From: Streptomyces kaniharaensis
Lineage (GTDB): Bacteria > Actinomycetota > Actinomycetes > Streptomycetales > Streptomycetaceae
NCBI RefSeq assembly: GCF_009569385.1
Contig: NZ_WBOF01000001.1
Location: 5,440,001-5,504,000, forward strand
Length of the DNA: 64,000 nucleotides
Direction: 5' to 3'
This document shows, one piece after another, positions 19,475-27,714 of the stretch (positions are counted from its first letter, which is position 1; each line of letters begins with the position of its first letter). The translations under genes and the position numbers were made by a program. The notes under the pieces were generated by a model, which was given only the letters and a program-made list of their open reading frames with translations, did not search any database and had not been told where the DNA came from.

Positions 19475-20785
19475 ATGACCACCTCACCAGCGGAGACCTC
19501 CGCTCCTTCCTCCGCCGTGCCCGAATCCGGCGGTGGGCTCGCCCGAGCCGTCCGGCGGCGGCTGCACCCGGATCCGACGGTCCGTCGGCTGGCCGCGATC
19601 ACCCTCGTCAACACCGTGGGCAACGGCCTCTCGTTGGCCGTCTCGGTACTGTTCTTCACCCGGGTGCTCGGCCTGAGCGCCGCCCAGCTCGGCTTCGGGA
19701 TGACGGCCGCAGGGCTCTGCGGGGTCGTCGCGAGCGTGCCCGCCGGGCGGGCCGCCGACCGCTGGGGCGCGCGGCGGGTGCTGGTGACGCTGACCGGCCT
19801 GGAGGCGGTCGGCACGGCGGGTTACGCGCTGGTGCACAGCTACCCGGCGTTCGTCGTGCTGGCCTGCGCGGTCGCCGCGGTGGACCGGGGGTCGGCCGCG
19901 GTCCGCAACGCGCTCTACGCCGAGGTGCTGCCCGCCGACCGCCGGGTGGCGGGCCGCGCCTACCTGCGGGTGGTGACCAACGCGGGCCTCTGCGCGGGGA
20001 CGGCGCTCGGCGCGATCGCGCTCCAAGTGGACAACCGGCCGGTCTATCTGACGGCGATTGTGGCCAACGCCGTGTCGTTCCTGTTCGTCGCCGTGATGTA
20101 CCGCCGTCTGCCCGTGCTCGCGGCGGACGGGCCGTCCGCCCGATCGGACGCGGAGGGCTCGGAGGCGCCGCGCACCAAGCGGCGCAACCCGGCGCTGCGG
20201 GACGGGCCGTTCCTGGTCGTGACGGTGCTGAACGCGCTGCTCTGCCTGCAGTTCGCCGTCCTGGAGGTCGGTGTGCCGCTGTGGATCGTCCACGAGACCG
20301 ACGCGCCCCGGATCACCGTCGCGGGCACTCTGATCGTCAACACCGTGCTGGTGATCACCCTTCAGGTCCGTGCCACGAAGGGCACCGAGGATCCGGCGAC
20401 GGCGGCCCGGGTCTGCGGTCGGGCGGGGCTGTTCCTCGCGGCGTCGTGCGTCGTGATCGGCCTGGCGCACGGGCTGCCCGCGATCGTGGCGGCCGTGGTC
20501 GTGCTCGGCGGGGTGGTGCTGCAGTCGTTCGGGGAGGTGCTCGGCCAGGCCGGCGGCTGGGCGCTCAGCTACGACCTCGCGGGGGAGCGTGCCCACGGCG
20601 CCTACCAGGGCGTGTACAACGCCGGAACGGCGGCCGCGCTGATGGTCGGCCCGGCGCTGGTCAGCACCGCCGTGATCGGGTACGGCCTGCTCGGCTGGGC
20701 CGTCCTCGGCGCGGTGCTGGCGGCGGCGGGTCTGGCGATGGGCCCCGCCGTCCGGTGGGCCGGACGGCGGGGCCGCAACGCGTGA
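19475..20785 (+). CDS. MFS transporter
   Basis: Major facilitator superfamily transporter, 436 aa with about 12 predicted membrane segments. The loop after helix 2 carries AGRAADRWGARRVLV, matching the MFS motif A pattern (GxxxDRxGRR). The central cytoplasmic loop (about residues 205-245) is charged. It is divergent from an ArsR-type regulator, an arrangement common for exporters of small molecules or drugs in Streptomyces. The substrate is unknown. The ATG at 19475 follows a GGGGG-type ribosome site. Confidence 0.88.
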   Translation: MTTSPAETSAPSSAVPESGGGLARAVRRRLHPDPTVRRLAAITLVNTVGNGLSLAVSVLFFTRVLGLSAAQLGFGMTAAGLCGVVASVPAGRAADRWGARRVLVTLTGLEAVGTAGYALVHSYPAFVVLACAVAAVDRGSAAVRNALYAEVLPADRRVAGRAYLRVVTNAGLCAGTALGAIALQVDNRPVYLTAIVANAVSFLFVAVMYRRLPVLAADGPSARSDAEGSEAPRTKRRNPALRDGPFLVVTVLNALLCLQFAVLEVGVPLWIVHETDAPRITVAGTLIVNTVLVITLQVRATKGTEDPATAARVCGRAGLFLAASCVVIGLAHGLPAIVAAVVVLGGVVLQSFGEVLGQAGGWALSYDLAGERAHGAYQGVYNAGTAAALMVGPALVSTAVIGYGLLGWAVLGAVLAAAGLAMGPAVRWAGRRGRNA

Positions 20786-20791
20786 CGGGTC

Positions 20792-21193
20792 CTACTCGCG
20801 GACGAGCGCGAGCGCCTCGATCTCGATCAGCACCTCGGGCAGGAACAGCGCCGCGACCTGCACCGCGGAGCTGGCCGGCGGGTTCGCGGTGTCCACGTGC
20901 TCGTCGCGGGCCTCGCGGACGGCCGGCAGGTGGGCGATGTCGGTCACGAAGATCGTGAACTTGACGACGTCGGTGAAGTCGGCCCCGGCGGCGGCCAGGC
21001 AGCGGCGCAGGTTCTCGAAGACCTGGCGCGCCTGCGCCTTCGGGTCGCCGACGCCGACCAGGTTCCGGTCCTCGTCGAAGGCCACCTGACCGGAGACCTG
21101 GACCAGTCGGCCGGTGCCGGTGACGACCTGGGTGTAGCCGGTGCCGGGGGCGACTCCGGGCGGCTCGGCGATGTGGGTGAGGTGAGTGGTCAT
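20792..21193 (-). CDS. RidA family protein
   Basis: A 133-aa RidA/YjgF/UK114 protein. The family enzymes hydrolyse reactive enamine/imine intermediates released by PLP enzymes, preventing damage. Seen are LVQVSGQVAFDEDRNLVG, the central QVFENLRRCLAAAGADFTDVVKFTIFVTD and the C-terminal LFLPEVLIEIEALALV, including an Arg (NLRR) at the conserved region. An Asn/Pro turn (ANPPASSAVQV) replaces the usual RPAR-type segment, so activity on classical imines may differ. It lies next to an ATP-grasp gene on the same strand. Confidence 0.9.
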   Translation of the reverse strand: MTTHLTHIAEPPGVAPGTGYTQVVTGTGRLVQVSGQVAFDEDRNLVGVGDPKAQARQVFENLRRCLAAAGADFTDVVKFTIFVTDIAHLPAVREARDEHVDTANPPASSAVQVAALFLPEVLIEIEALALVRE

Positions 21194-21257
21194 GGCAGCC
21201 ATCGTGGTCCATCGCGCGCCGGGCGGCACCCGGTTTCCTCCGCGCGGGCCGTCGAGG

Positions 21258-22052
21258 TCAGTGCACCACTTCGGGCAGTTCGCGCAGGAACGGGAGGTCG
21301 GCGGGCGGGAGTTGGGCGAGCGGCCCGGCGGAGCGCAGTACGACGTCCAGGACGCCGTCCGGGTCGGCGGCGTAACCGCCGCTGGCCCAGGCCGCGTTGG
21401 CCTCGACGACCGCCCAGCCGTCGTCCGTCGTACCGACGTCCACCACGACGGCGCTCGGCAGAGCGGGGCCCGAGGCGGCGAGCACGTCACCGGTGAAGGC
21501 GAGCACCTCGGCACCGTCCGCCCCGAGCGGCGCGACGCTCAACTCGCCGTCCACGGCGTACCGCGAGGCGGCCCGCACCTCGCCGTCCATCACGAACAGC
21601 CGGTACTCCCGGCGGAACCGCACCACGTCGCTGACCAGCACGCCGGTGTCGCCGTCCAGCAGCTCGGGCCCGGGCAGTGCGGCGCCGTCGGGGTAGACCC
21701 GGGCGGCGAACTCCTTGTCCACCGGCGGCTTGACGAACGCGGGGCCGCGCAGCGTGCGGGCCTCGGCCAGGGTGGTGCAGGAGACCCGCCGCCCGGTCAG
21801 CTCCCGGGGCAGGCCGGCCAGCCAGTCCGCCGGCGGCTCCAGCAGGGCGAGCCCGAGCTCCCGCCCGACGGCGTCGCCGAACAGCGGCCCGCCGTACACG
21901 TGCACCTGCTGACCCGACCCGAGCAGTTCCTCCGGCACCCGCCAGGTCGTCGCGGTGTGCGCCCGCAGCCCTCGGCGGCCGGCCGCGGTGCGCAGCTGGA
22001 GGCCGGTGTCGTTGATGCGGGGCGCGAGCAGCAGGACGGCGTCGGTGGTCAT
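21258..22052 (-). CDS. ATP-grasp domain-containing protein
   Basis: A 264-aa protein related to the ATP-grasp (DUF4343-type) family. The segments GPAFVKPPVDKEFAARVYPD (ATP-binding Lys), LLDGDTGVLVSDVVRFRREYRLFVMDG and DDGWAVVEANAAWASGGY (metal-binding Glu/Asn) follow the ATP-grasp pattern. Such proteins form carboxylate-amine bonds, but the substrate is not known. The N-terminal third is a pre-ATP-grasp domain. It lies upstream of the RidA gene with a 64-bp gap, so the two may be cotranscribed. Confidence 0.8.
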   Translation of the reverse strand: MTTDAVLLLAPRINDTGLQLRTAAGRRGLRAHTATTWRVPEELLGSGQQVHVYGGPLFGDAVGRELGLALLEPPADWLAGLPRELTGRRVSCTTLAEARTLRGPAFVKPPVDKEFAARVYPDGAALPGPELLDGDTGVLVSDVVRFRREYRLFVMDGEVRAASRYAVDGELSVAPLGADGAEVLAFTGDVLAASGPALPSAVVVDVGTTDDGWAVVEANAAWASGGYAADPDGVLDVVLRSAGPLAQLPPADLPFLRELPEVVH

Positions 22053-22231
22053 GACGGCGATGGTGCCGCGAGTGCGGTGGCGCTCACCACCGGTTTTCGA
22101 CGGCGCGTGTAGCGGGTGGCTCTGGCCGAGGGGCGGGTGGGCGTGCCAGAGTCGTCCGGGCGCCGTCCGGGCACCCCCGGACGGCGCCAGCGGTCCGACC
22201 CACCCTCAGCCGGAAAGCAGGCCCCTTGCCG

Positions 22232-23005
22232 ATGACCAGCGAAGCGCCCCTCGTCCACGTCACCACCGCCGACGCCGTCACCACCCTCACCCTCGACTCG
22301 CCGCACAACCGCAACGCGCTCTCCACCCGACTGATGGCCGAGCTGCACGCCGGACTGGCACTCGCCGCCGCCGACCCGGAGGTCCGCGCGGTGGTGCTCG
22401 GGCACACCGGCAAGGTGTTCTGCGCGGGCGCGGACCTCTCCGAGGCGACCGGCGCGGACCCGACGGTCGGCCCGCGCGGCCTGGTCGAGCTCCAGCGGGC
22501 CATCGTGGACTGCGCGAAGCCGGTGATCGCCGTGATCGACGGGCACGTGCGGGCCGGCGGCCTCGGGCTGGTCGGCGCGGCGGACCTCGCCCTCGCCGGA
22601 CCAGCCGCCACCTTCGCGTTCACCGAGGTCCGGCTCGGCCTCGCGCCCGCCGTCATCTCGCTGCCGCTGCGCCCCAAGCTGGACCCGCGCGCCGCCTCCC
22701 GCTACTACCTCACCGGCGAGGTCTTCGACGCCGCCGAGGCCGCCCGGATCGGGCTGATCACCCGCGCCACCGAGTCCACCGAGGACACCGGCGTCGCGCT
22801 CAAGGGCCTGCTGGACGCGCTGCGCCAGGGCTCGCCGCAGGGGCTCGCGGAGTCGAAGCGGCTGGCGAACGCGGACGTGGTGCGGTCCTTCGAGCGCGAC
22901 GCGGACGAGCTGGTCGAGCTGTCGGCGCGGCTGTTCGGCTCGGCGGAGGCGCAGGAGGGCATGCGGGCGTTCCTGGAGAAGCGGCCCGCGCGCTGGGTGC
23001 GCTGA
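22232..23005 (+). CDS. enoyl-CoA hydratase/isomerase family protein
   Basis: Crotonase-fold enzyme of 257 aa. The first oxyanion-hole segment is HTGKVFCAGADLSE, the second VIDGHVRAGGLGLVGAADLALA, and FAFTEVRLGLAPAVIS follows. Glu residues of FTEVRLG-type loops often take part in catalysis, so acyl-CoA hydratase/isomerase activity is plausible; chain length is unknown. ATG 22232 was preferred over TTG 22226. Next comes a decayed gene fragment on the opposite strand. Confidence 0.88.
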   Translation: MTSEAPLVHVTTADAVTTLTLDSPHNRNALSTRLMAELHAGLALAAADPEVRAVVLGHTGKVFCAGADLSEATGADPTVGPRGLVELQRAIVDCAKPVIAVIDGHVRAGGLGLVGAADLALAGPAATFAFTEVRLGLAPAVISLPLRPKLDPRAASRYYLTGEVFDAAEAARIGLITRATESTEDTGVALKGLLDALRQGSPQGLAESKRLANADVVRSFERDADELVELSARLFGSAEAQEGMRAFLEKRPARWVR

Positions 23006-23071
23006 ACCGCCTGACGGCCGCAGGCTCCGTGGCTCTGGCGGCCCTCTCTTGTGCTTCTGGCTTCGGGCTCC

Positions 23072-23236
23072 CTAGCTCCAGCGGATGGTGGCCGTCTCCC
23101 GCCAGAGGCCGAGCAGCGTCTCGTCGCCGGTGTGCTCGATGCGCCCGGTGTGTTCGGCCGGGAGGCGGTTCCACAGCAGCAGGTAGAGGTCACGGGCCGA
23201 GCCTGCGAGGGTGAGGTCGGGACGGGAGTGTTCCAC
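23072..23236 (-). pseudogene. C-terminal remnant of a maleylpyruvate isomerase family protein
   Basis: Read on the minus strand, this stretch encodes 54 residues followed by TAG, including SARDLYLLLWNRLP, GDETLLGLWRETATIRWS. This is the characteristic C-terminal end of mycothiol-dependent maleylpyruvate isomerase family proteins (MDMPI_C). The N-terminal DinB-like metal-binding domain is absent, and the sequence upstream becomes a direct repeat (CGGACCTCGGTGACGG twice near 23265-23298). It is therefore called a 5'-truncated relic, probably inactive. Confidence 0.75.
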
Positions 23237-23358
23237 GGGTGTCGTCCGGGGGCAGCGGATTTCGGACCTCGGTGACGGATTCCGGACCTCGGTGACGGCG
23301 GATGTGATGTTGGCCGCCCGGCCGCGAGGCCGACCCTACGGACCGGTAACGTGAGCGC

Positions 23359-24114
23359 ATGCCGAAAACCCGTTCCCTCCTCTCCGCCCTCCGGGCCGGC
23401 GGCCGGCGTGCCGCCGGACGGCTCGTCCACCGGGGCTGGCGCTGGGTGCAGCGGACCGGCGCGGTCAGCAACCAGAGCCCCGGCCCGTACCGGTTCGGCG
23501 AGTTGGGGGACGGGACGACGCTCGCGTTCCCGCTCGGGGCGGTGTTCAACGAGCAGTGGATCACCATCGGCCCGTTCTCGATCATCGGCGAACGGGTCAC
23601 CATCAGCGCGGGCTTCCTGCCCGGCCTCGACCTCGGGCCCGAACCGATCGTGCGGATCGGGGGCGGCTGCGTGATAGGCCGGGACAGCCACATCGTCGGC
23701 CACCAGTCGATCGTCCTCGGTGACGACGTGTGGACCGGGCCCGGCGTCTACATCTCCGACCAGGCCCACGAGTACCGCGCCACCGACCTGCCGATCGGCA
23801 AGCAGTGGCCGCGCAACGAGCCGGTGGAGATCGGTGCCGGCAGCTGGATCGGCACCGGCGCGGTGATCCTTCCGGGCGCCCGGATCGGCCGCAACGTCGT
23901 GGTGGCGGCGGGTGCGGTGGTGCGCGGCGAGATCCCGGACCACAGCGTCGTCGCCGGCGCGCCCGCCAAGGTGGTCCGCCGCTGGACCGCGGAGGACGGC
24001 TGGCAGCCGCCGCTGCGCCACGACGCGCCGCAGCCGGTGCCGGAGGGCGTGACGGCGGAGCAACTGCGCGCGCTGGTGGGGTGGGACCTGCGACTGCCGG
24101 GGGAGACGGAGTAG
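23359..24114 (+). CDS. acyltransferase with left-handed beta-helix (hexapeptide) fold
   Basis: A 251-aa transferase. Hexapeptide repeats fill roughly residues 65-205 (for example ITIGPFSIIGERVTIS, IGGGCVIGRDSHIVG, IGAGSWIGTGAVILPGARIGRNVVV), ending with the family signature AAGAVVRGEIPDHSVVAGAPAKVVRRW. The fold belongs to the maltose/galactoside O-acetyltransferase class, which acetylates sugars or related acceptors using acetyl-CoA. A candidate catalytic His is in SDQAHEYRA. The N-terminal ~50 residues are basic and membrane-leaning. The substrate is unknown. Confidence 0.85.
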   Translation: MPKTRSLLSALRAGGRRAAGRLVHRGWRWVQRTGAVSNQSPGPYRFGELGDGTTLAFPLGAVFNEQWITIGPFSIIGERVTISAGFLPGLDLGPEPIVRIGGGCVIGRDSHIVGHQSIVLGDDVWTGPGVYISDQAHEYRATDLPIGKQWPRNEPVEIGAGSWIGTGAVILPGARIGRNVVVAAGAVVRGEIPDHSVVAGAPAKVVRRWTAEDGWQPPLRHDAPQPVPEGVTAEQLRALVGWDLRLPGETE

Positions 24115-24130
24115 GGCCTGTCCTCGAACT

Positions 24131-24177
24131 CCCGTCGTCTGCCCGGACGGTGCGCGGGCGGGAGATTCGACGACGGG
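24131..24177. terminator. possible hairpin between convergent genes
   Basis: Arms CCCGTCGTC (24131-24139) and GACGACGGG (24169-24177) flank a 29-nt loop between the acyltransferase and HutD genes, which converge. It may be a terminator but the loop is long and no T-tract is present. Confidence 0.4.
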
Positions 24178-24189
24178 CCCCAGGGCTCG

Positions 24190-24858
24190 TCAGCGGGCGG
24201 GGCGGAAGGTGACGACGGCCGTGACGCCGTCGACGCGAAGCCGGTGCGCGCCGGGGTGGTCGAGCAGCGCGGCGTCGTAGCGGGCGAGTTGGACGGTGTC
24301 GCGGTGGGCCGGCTCGGTGGAGTCGGCAGAGATCTCGGCGGAAGCTTCGAGAGCGGTCGCGGCTGCGGCCTCGACCGTGCCCTCTACGGTGGCCTCGATG
24401 GTGGTCGAGCCGGCGAGGCACACCACGAGGACGGCGCCGCCCGGCGGAACGTCCGCGGAGACGGGCGCGGTGACGAGGTCGAGGTGCGCGGTGACCTTGC
24501 CACGGCGGGTCATCACGTTGAAGTCGACCACCGGGCCGGCGAGCAGGCGGCAGTCGGTGGCGGCCTCGCCGGAGAAGGCGAACGGCCGGTAGGGCGCGTC
24601 CACGTGGTGCTCGGTGCCGTCCACGGTGAGCACCATGCCGGGGCCCTCGACCAGGGTGATCACCCGATCGATGCCGGGGAACTCGGAGAACGGTCCGGCG
24701 GCCGCGACGTCCGCGAGGCTGACCCGCCAGTCGAAGGCGTCCAGTCCGGCCCCGGCCGGGAAACCGGCGACCTCCCGGGTCACCCCGCCTCCGTTCAGCC
24801 ATGCCGTGGCCGGGCGCTCGCTCGCCCGCAGAATCTGGATCCGCCTGCTGGTCGTCAT
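24190..24858 (-). CDS. HutD family cupin-like protein
   Basis: A 222-aa protein of the HutD/Ves family with a double cupin-like fold. The start region has the family motif ATAWLNGGGVTREVA, the core has the FDWRVSLADVAAAGPFSEFPGIDRVITLVEG block, and the middle has DFNVMTRRGKVTA. HutD proteins often sit with histidine-utilisation genes, but none are here. No enzymatic activity is established for the family. ATG 24858 is favoured over 24867 because AGGATG lies at a proper distance before it. An Ala/Glu/Thr-rich insertion (about residues 165-190) is unusual. Confidence 0.85.
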   Translation of the reverse strand: MTTSRRIQILRASERPATAWLNGGGVTREVAGFPAGAGLDAFDWRVSLADVAAAGPFSEFPGIDRVITLVEGPGMVLTVDGTEHHVDAPYRPFAFSGEAATDCRLLAGPVVDFNVMTRRGKVTAHLDLVTAPVSADVPPGGAVLVVCLAGSTTIEATVEGTVEAAAATALEASAEISADSTEPAHRDTVQLARYDAALLDHPGAHRLRVDGVTAVVTFRPAR

Positions 24859-24944
24859 GGCCCGCATCCTGCCACTACGGGCCCGGATGCGTCAGTGGCG
24901 GACGGCGAGGGGTGAGGTGGGCCGCGGCGAACGAGTAACAGCGA

Positions 24945-24990
24945 ACAGCGAACAGATGACAGATTTCAACGTCTGTCATCTGTTCGCTGT
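24945..24990. repeat. intergenic palindromic repeat, copy 3
   Basis: A perfect 19-bp inverted repeat (24945-24963 with 24972-24990) encloses the short loop TTTCAACG. The stem words GCGAACAGATGACAGA and TCTGTCATCTGTTCGC recur at 7162-7205 and 18312-18362. Flanking bases add further partial copies of GCGAACA and ATCTGTTCG. It lies between the HutD gene and the MFS gene on the minus strand. Confidence 0.88.
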
Positions 24991-25050
24991 CATCTGTTCG
25001 TCGTTCCCTGTTCGCCGTCGAGCCCGCACTCCCCCGAGCGGGCCCGGCCG

Positions 25051-26211
25051 TCAGCGCCGGCGGACCGAGAGAGGCAGGAACGCCGCCGCCGTGGCCGCCA
25101 CCGCGACCGTGGTGAGCGCGAGCGGGAGCCCGGCCGCGTCGGCGAGGAAGCCGATCACCACCGGGCCGATCAGCATCCCGCCGTACCCGAGCGTCGAGGC
25201 GAGCGCGACGCCCTGCGGGCCGCCGGCCGCGCCCGCCTGCGCGATGGCGAGCGGGAACAGGTTGGCCAGTCCCAGGCCGACCAGGACGAAGCCGCCGAGG
25301 GCGAGCGGCACCGTGGGGGCGAGTGCGGCGAGCACCATGCCCGCCGCCGCGGCGAGCCCGCCGAGGAGCATCAGCCGGGCCTGGCCGAGCCTGATGGACA
25401 GCCAGGTGCCGCCGACCCGCCCGGTGCTCATCGCGAAGGCGTACGCGGCGTAGCCGACGGCGGCCGTCCCGGTGCTCGCGTGGACGTCGTCCCTGAGGTG
25501 CACCGTGGTCCAGTCGGCTATCGCGCCCTCGCCGTACGCGGTGCACAGGGCGGTGAGGCCGAGCATGACCACGACCAGTCGGGCGCGCGGGAGCGCGCGG
25601 CCGGCGCCCTGCCCGGCCGCGTCGGAGCGATCCGGGGCGACTTGGGGCGCGTCCGGGCTGCGCAGTAGGACGGCGCCCGCCGCCGAGGTGACCGCGAGAC
25701 CGAGCAGGCCGCCGAGCGCGAGCGCCCACGAGGCGCTCAGGGTGCCGGCGAGCAACCCGCCGACGCTCGCGCCGAGCAGGCCGCCGAGGCTGTACCCGGC
25801 GTGGAAGCTGGGCATGACGGGCCGTCGCAGCTGTGCCACCAGGTCGACGGCGGCGCTGTTCATGGCGACGTTGGCGCCTCCGTACCCGGCACCGAAGAGC
25901 AGCAGCACGCCGCCGAGCGCGGCGACCGAGTGGGTGTGCGCGGGCAGCGGGACGGCGAGGCTGAGCAGCGCGAGCGAGCCGACCGTCACCGGGCGGGAGC
26001 CGTACCGCAGGCAGAGGCGGCCGACCACCGGCATGGTGAGGACGGCGCCGATGGACAGGCAGAGCAGGGCGAGTCCGAGGGCGCTGTGCGAGGCGCTGAC
26101 CTGGTTGCGGACGTCCGGGATGCGGACCACCCAGGTGGCGAAGAGGAAGCCGTCGAGGGTGAAGAACACGGTGAGCGCGAGGCGTGCGGCGCCCCAGGGG
26201 CTGTCCGTCAC
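25051..26211 (-). CDS. MFS transporter (YbjJ-like)
   Basis: A 386-aa MFS carrier with about 12 membrane segments, opening with RLALTVFFTLDGFLFATWVVRIPDVRNQV, typical of YbjJ-like MFS proteins. The loop VVGRLCLRYGSRPVTV matches the MFS motif A position. The GTG start at 26211 was chosen because the minus-strand promoter-like TTGTGA...CAAAAT pair (about 26268-26297) places the transcript start near 26257, ruling out upstream starts. It is divergent from a ROK regulator, which probably controls it. Substrate unknown, possibly a sugar or derivative. Confidence 0.85.
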   Translation of the reverse strand: MTDSPWGAARLALTVFFTLDGFLFATWVVRIPDVRNQVSASHSALGLALLCLSIGAVLTMPVVGRLCLRYGSRPVTVGSLALLSLAVPLPAHTHSVAALGGVLLLFGAGYGGANVAMNSAAVDLVAQLRRPVMPSFHAGYSLGGLLGASVGGLLAGTLSASWALALGGLLGLAVTSAAGAVLLRSPDAPQVAPDRSDAAGQGAGRALPRARLVVVMLGLTALCTAYGEGAIADWTTVHLRDDVHASTGTAAVGYAAYAFAMSTGRVGGTWLSIRLGQARLMLLGGLAAAAGMVLAALAPTVPLALGGFVLVGLGLANLFPLAIAQAGAAGGPQGVALASTLGYGGMLIGPVVIGFLADAAGLPLALTTVAVAATAAAFLPLSVRRR

Positions 26212-26268
26212 GGAGGGCGTGCTGCGACACTGCGGGGAGGTCCGGGTGTTCGGGGCATGGGCGCGGAT

Positions 26269-26298
26269 TTTGTTTCGAAGCGGCACAAAGTCACAATA
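26269..26298. promoter_or_regulatory. divergent MFS/ROK promoter with operator word
   Basis: On the plus strand TTGTTT (26270-26275) and CACAAT (26292-26297), 16 bp apart, form a promoter whose start would fall at the GTG of the ROK gene, giving a leaderless mRNA. On the minus strand TTGTGA and CAAAAT form the MFS promoter. The word AGTCACAATA (26289-26298) recurs inverted at 27654-27663 upstream of the Cds1-like gene and may be an operator. Confidence 0.55.
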
Positions 26299-26303
26299 GG
26301 GCT

Positions 26304-27581
26304 GTGCAGCTCTCACCATCAAGTCCGAAAACGGGCCCCGAGGCCGCCCCCGACGCGCGGCGCGACGTCCTTCGCCGCCCCGCCCCCGACCGCGGCCGGA
26401 CGCTGCTCGGCCCCGCGCTCTCGCTCATCCACACCGGCCAGACGCCCACCCGCTCCGCGCTCACCCGGGCACTGGACGTCACCCGGGCCACTGCCGGCGC
26501 CGTCACGGCCGAGCTGGAGGCGCTGGGCCTGATCACCGTCGACTCCCGCCCCGCCGCCGGCGGCCGGGGCCGCCCCTCGCACGGGCTGGCGATCGACCCC
26601 GAGGGCCCGGTCGTGGTCGCCGGGCAGATCCATGCCGACGGGCTCAGCGTCACGTTGGCCGGTCTCGGCGGACTCCTCGACCCCCCGGTCCAGCTGCCGC
26701 TTCCCGCCGCCACCGACCCGGTCCGGATGCTGCGCGCCGTCGCCGAGGCGGGCGCCGAGCTCGCCCGCTCGACCAGCCGGCGCTGCCTCGGCGCCGCGCT
26801 CGCGCTGCCCAATCCGGTCACCGAGCCGGACGGCGCCGCGCTCGCCGCGCTGCACTTCGCCTGGCCCAGCGGCACCCCGGTCGCCGACCTGTACGACGTC
26901 GAGGTCGGCCGCGCCGATCACGGCCCGCACGCGCTCCGGCCGCTGCCCACCGCCGTCGCCAACGACGCCAACCTCGGTGCGCTCGCCGAGTACCGCCACG
27001 GCGCCGGGCGCGGTGCCCGCCACCTGCTGCTGGTCACCTCCGGCCACCGCGGCGTCGGCGGCGCGCTGGTGATCGACGGCCGGCTTCATACCGGCAGCGC
27101 CGGGCTCGCCCTGGAGGTCGGGCACCTCACCGTCGACCCGCACGGCCGGCCCTGCCAGTGCGGCAACCGGGGCTGCCTCAACTCCGAGACCGACCCCGAC
27201 GCGCTGTTCGCCGCCGCCGGGCTCACCCCTGAGCCGGGGCGCCCGCTGCTCGACCAGGCGCGCGAACTGTGCCGGTCCGCGGCCACCGACGAGCGGGCCC
27301 GGTCCGCCGTCGAGCACGTCATCGACCGGCTCGGGCTCGGGCTGGCCGGCGTCGCGAACATCCTCAACCCCGACCGCGTGGTCCTCAGCGGCCTCCACCT
27401 CGACCTGTTGGAGGCCGCCCCCGAGCGTCTGCGCGCCGTCGTCGCCGAGCGCTGCCTGTGGGGGCGAAGCGGCCGGGTGCCGATCGTCGGCGCGGAGCTG
27501 GCGCACAGCGCGCTCGCGGGTGCGGCGGAGCTGGCGTGGCGGCCGTACCTGGCGGACCCGCAGTCGGTCCTGGTGGGGTGA
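26304..27581 (+). CDS. ROK family transcriptional regulator
   Basis: A 425-aa ROK regulator/kinase family protein. An N-terminal winged helix (about residues 30-85, RSALTRALDVTRATAGAVTAELEALG) is followed by a sugar-kinase-like domain with ANDANLGALAEYRHGAG (nucleotide/sugar pocket), GVGGALVIDGRLHTGSAGLALEVGH and the zinc-binding motif CQCGNRGCLNSE (CxCGxxGCxE). GTG 26304 appears leaderless. It is divergent from an MFS gene. ROK regulators usually respond to a sugar and repress linked transport genes, so the MFS and the Cds1-like gene are likely targets. Confidence 0.92.
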   Translation: MQLSPSSPKTGPEAAPDARRDVLRRPAPDRGRTLLGPALSLIHTGQTPTRSALTRALDVTRATAGAVTAELEALGLITVDSRPAAGGRGRPSHGLAIDPEGPVVVAGQIHADGLSVTLAGLGGLLDPPVQLPLPAATDPVRMLRAVAEAGAELARSTSRRCLGAALALPNPVTEPDGAALAALHFAWPSGTPVADLYDVEVGRADHGPHALRPLPTAVANDANLGALAEYRHGAGRGARHLLLVTSGHRGVGGALVIDGRLHTGSAGLALEVGHLTVDPHGRPCQCGNRGCLNSETDPDALFAAAGLTPEPGRPLLDQARELCRSAATDERARSAVEHVIDRLGLGLAGVANILNPDRVVLSGLHLDLLEAAPERLRAVVAERCLWGRSGRVPIVGAELAHSALAGAAELAWRPYLADPQSVLVG

Positions 27582-27646
27582 GGGCGAGGGCGGCGTTCGG
27601 GCAGGGATGGGCGGGCAGGGATAAGCGGAAGCTGGGTCTTCGAAAA

Positions 27647-27674
27647 TTGTCACTTATTGTGACTGTCATACACT
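27647..27674 (+). promoter_or_regulatory. promoter and palindromic operator upstream of the Cds1-like gene
   Basis: TTGTCA (27647-27652) and TACACT (27669-27674) with a 16-bp spacer form a promoter. The perfect palindrome GTCACTTATTGTGAC (27649-27663) overlaps its -35 and spacer, so a bound protein would block RNA polymerase. The inverted copy of AGTCACAATA links it to the ROK/MFS intergenic region. Confidence 0.6.
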
Positions 27675-27714
27675 CGTAGTGAGCACCGGGGGGTTGACGA
27701 CGAGGAGAACGACC

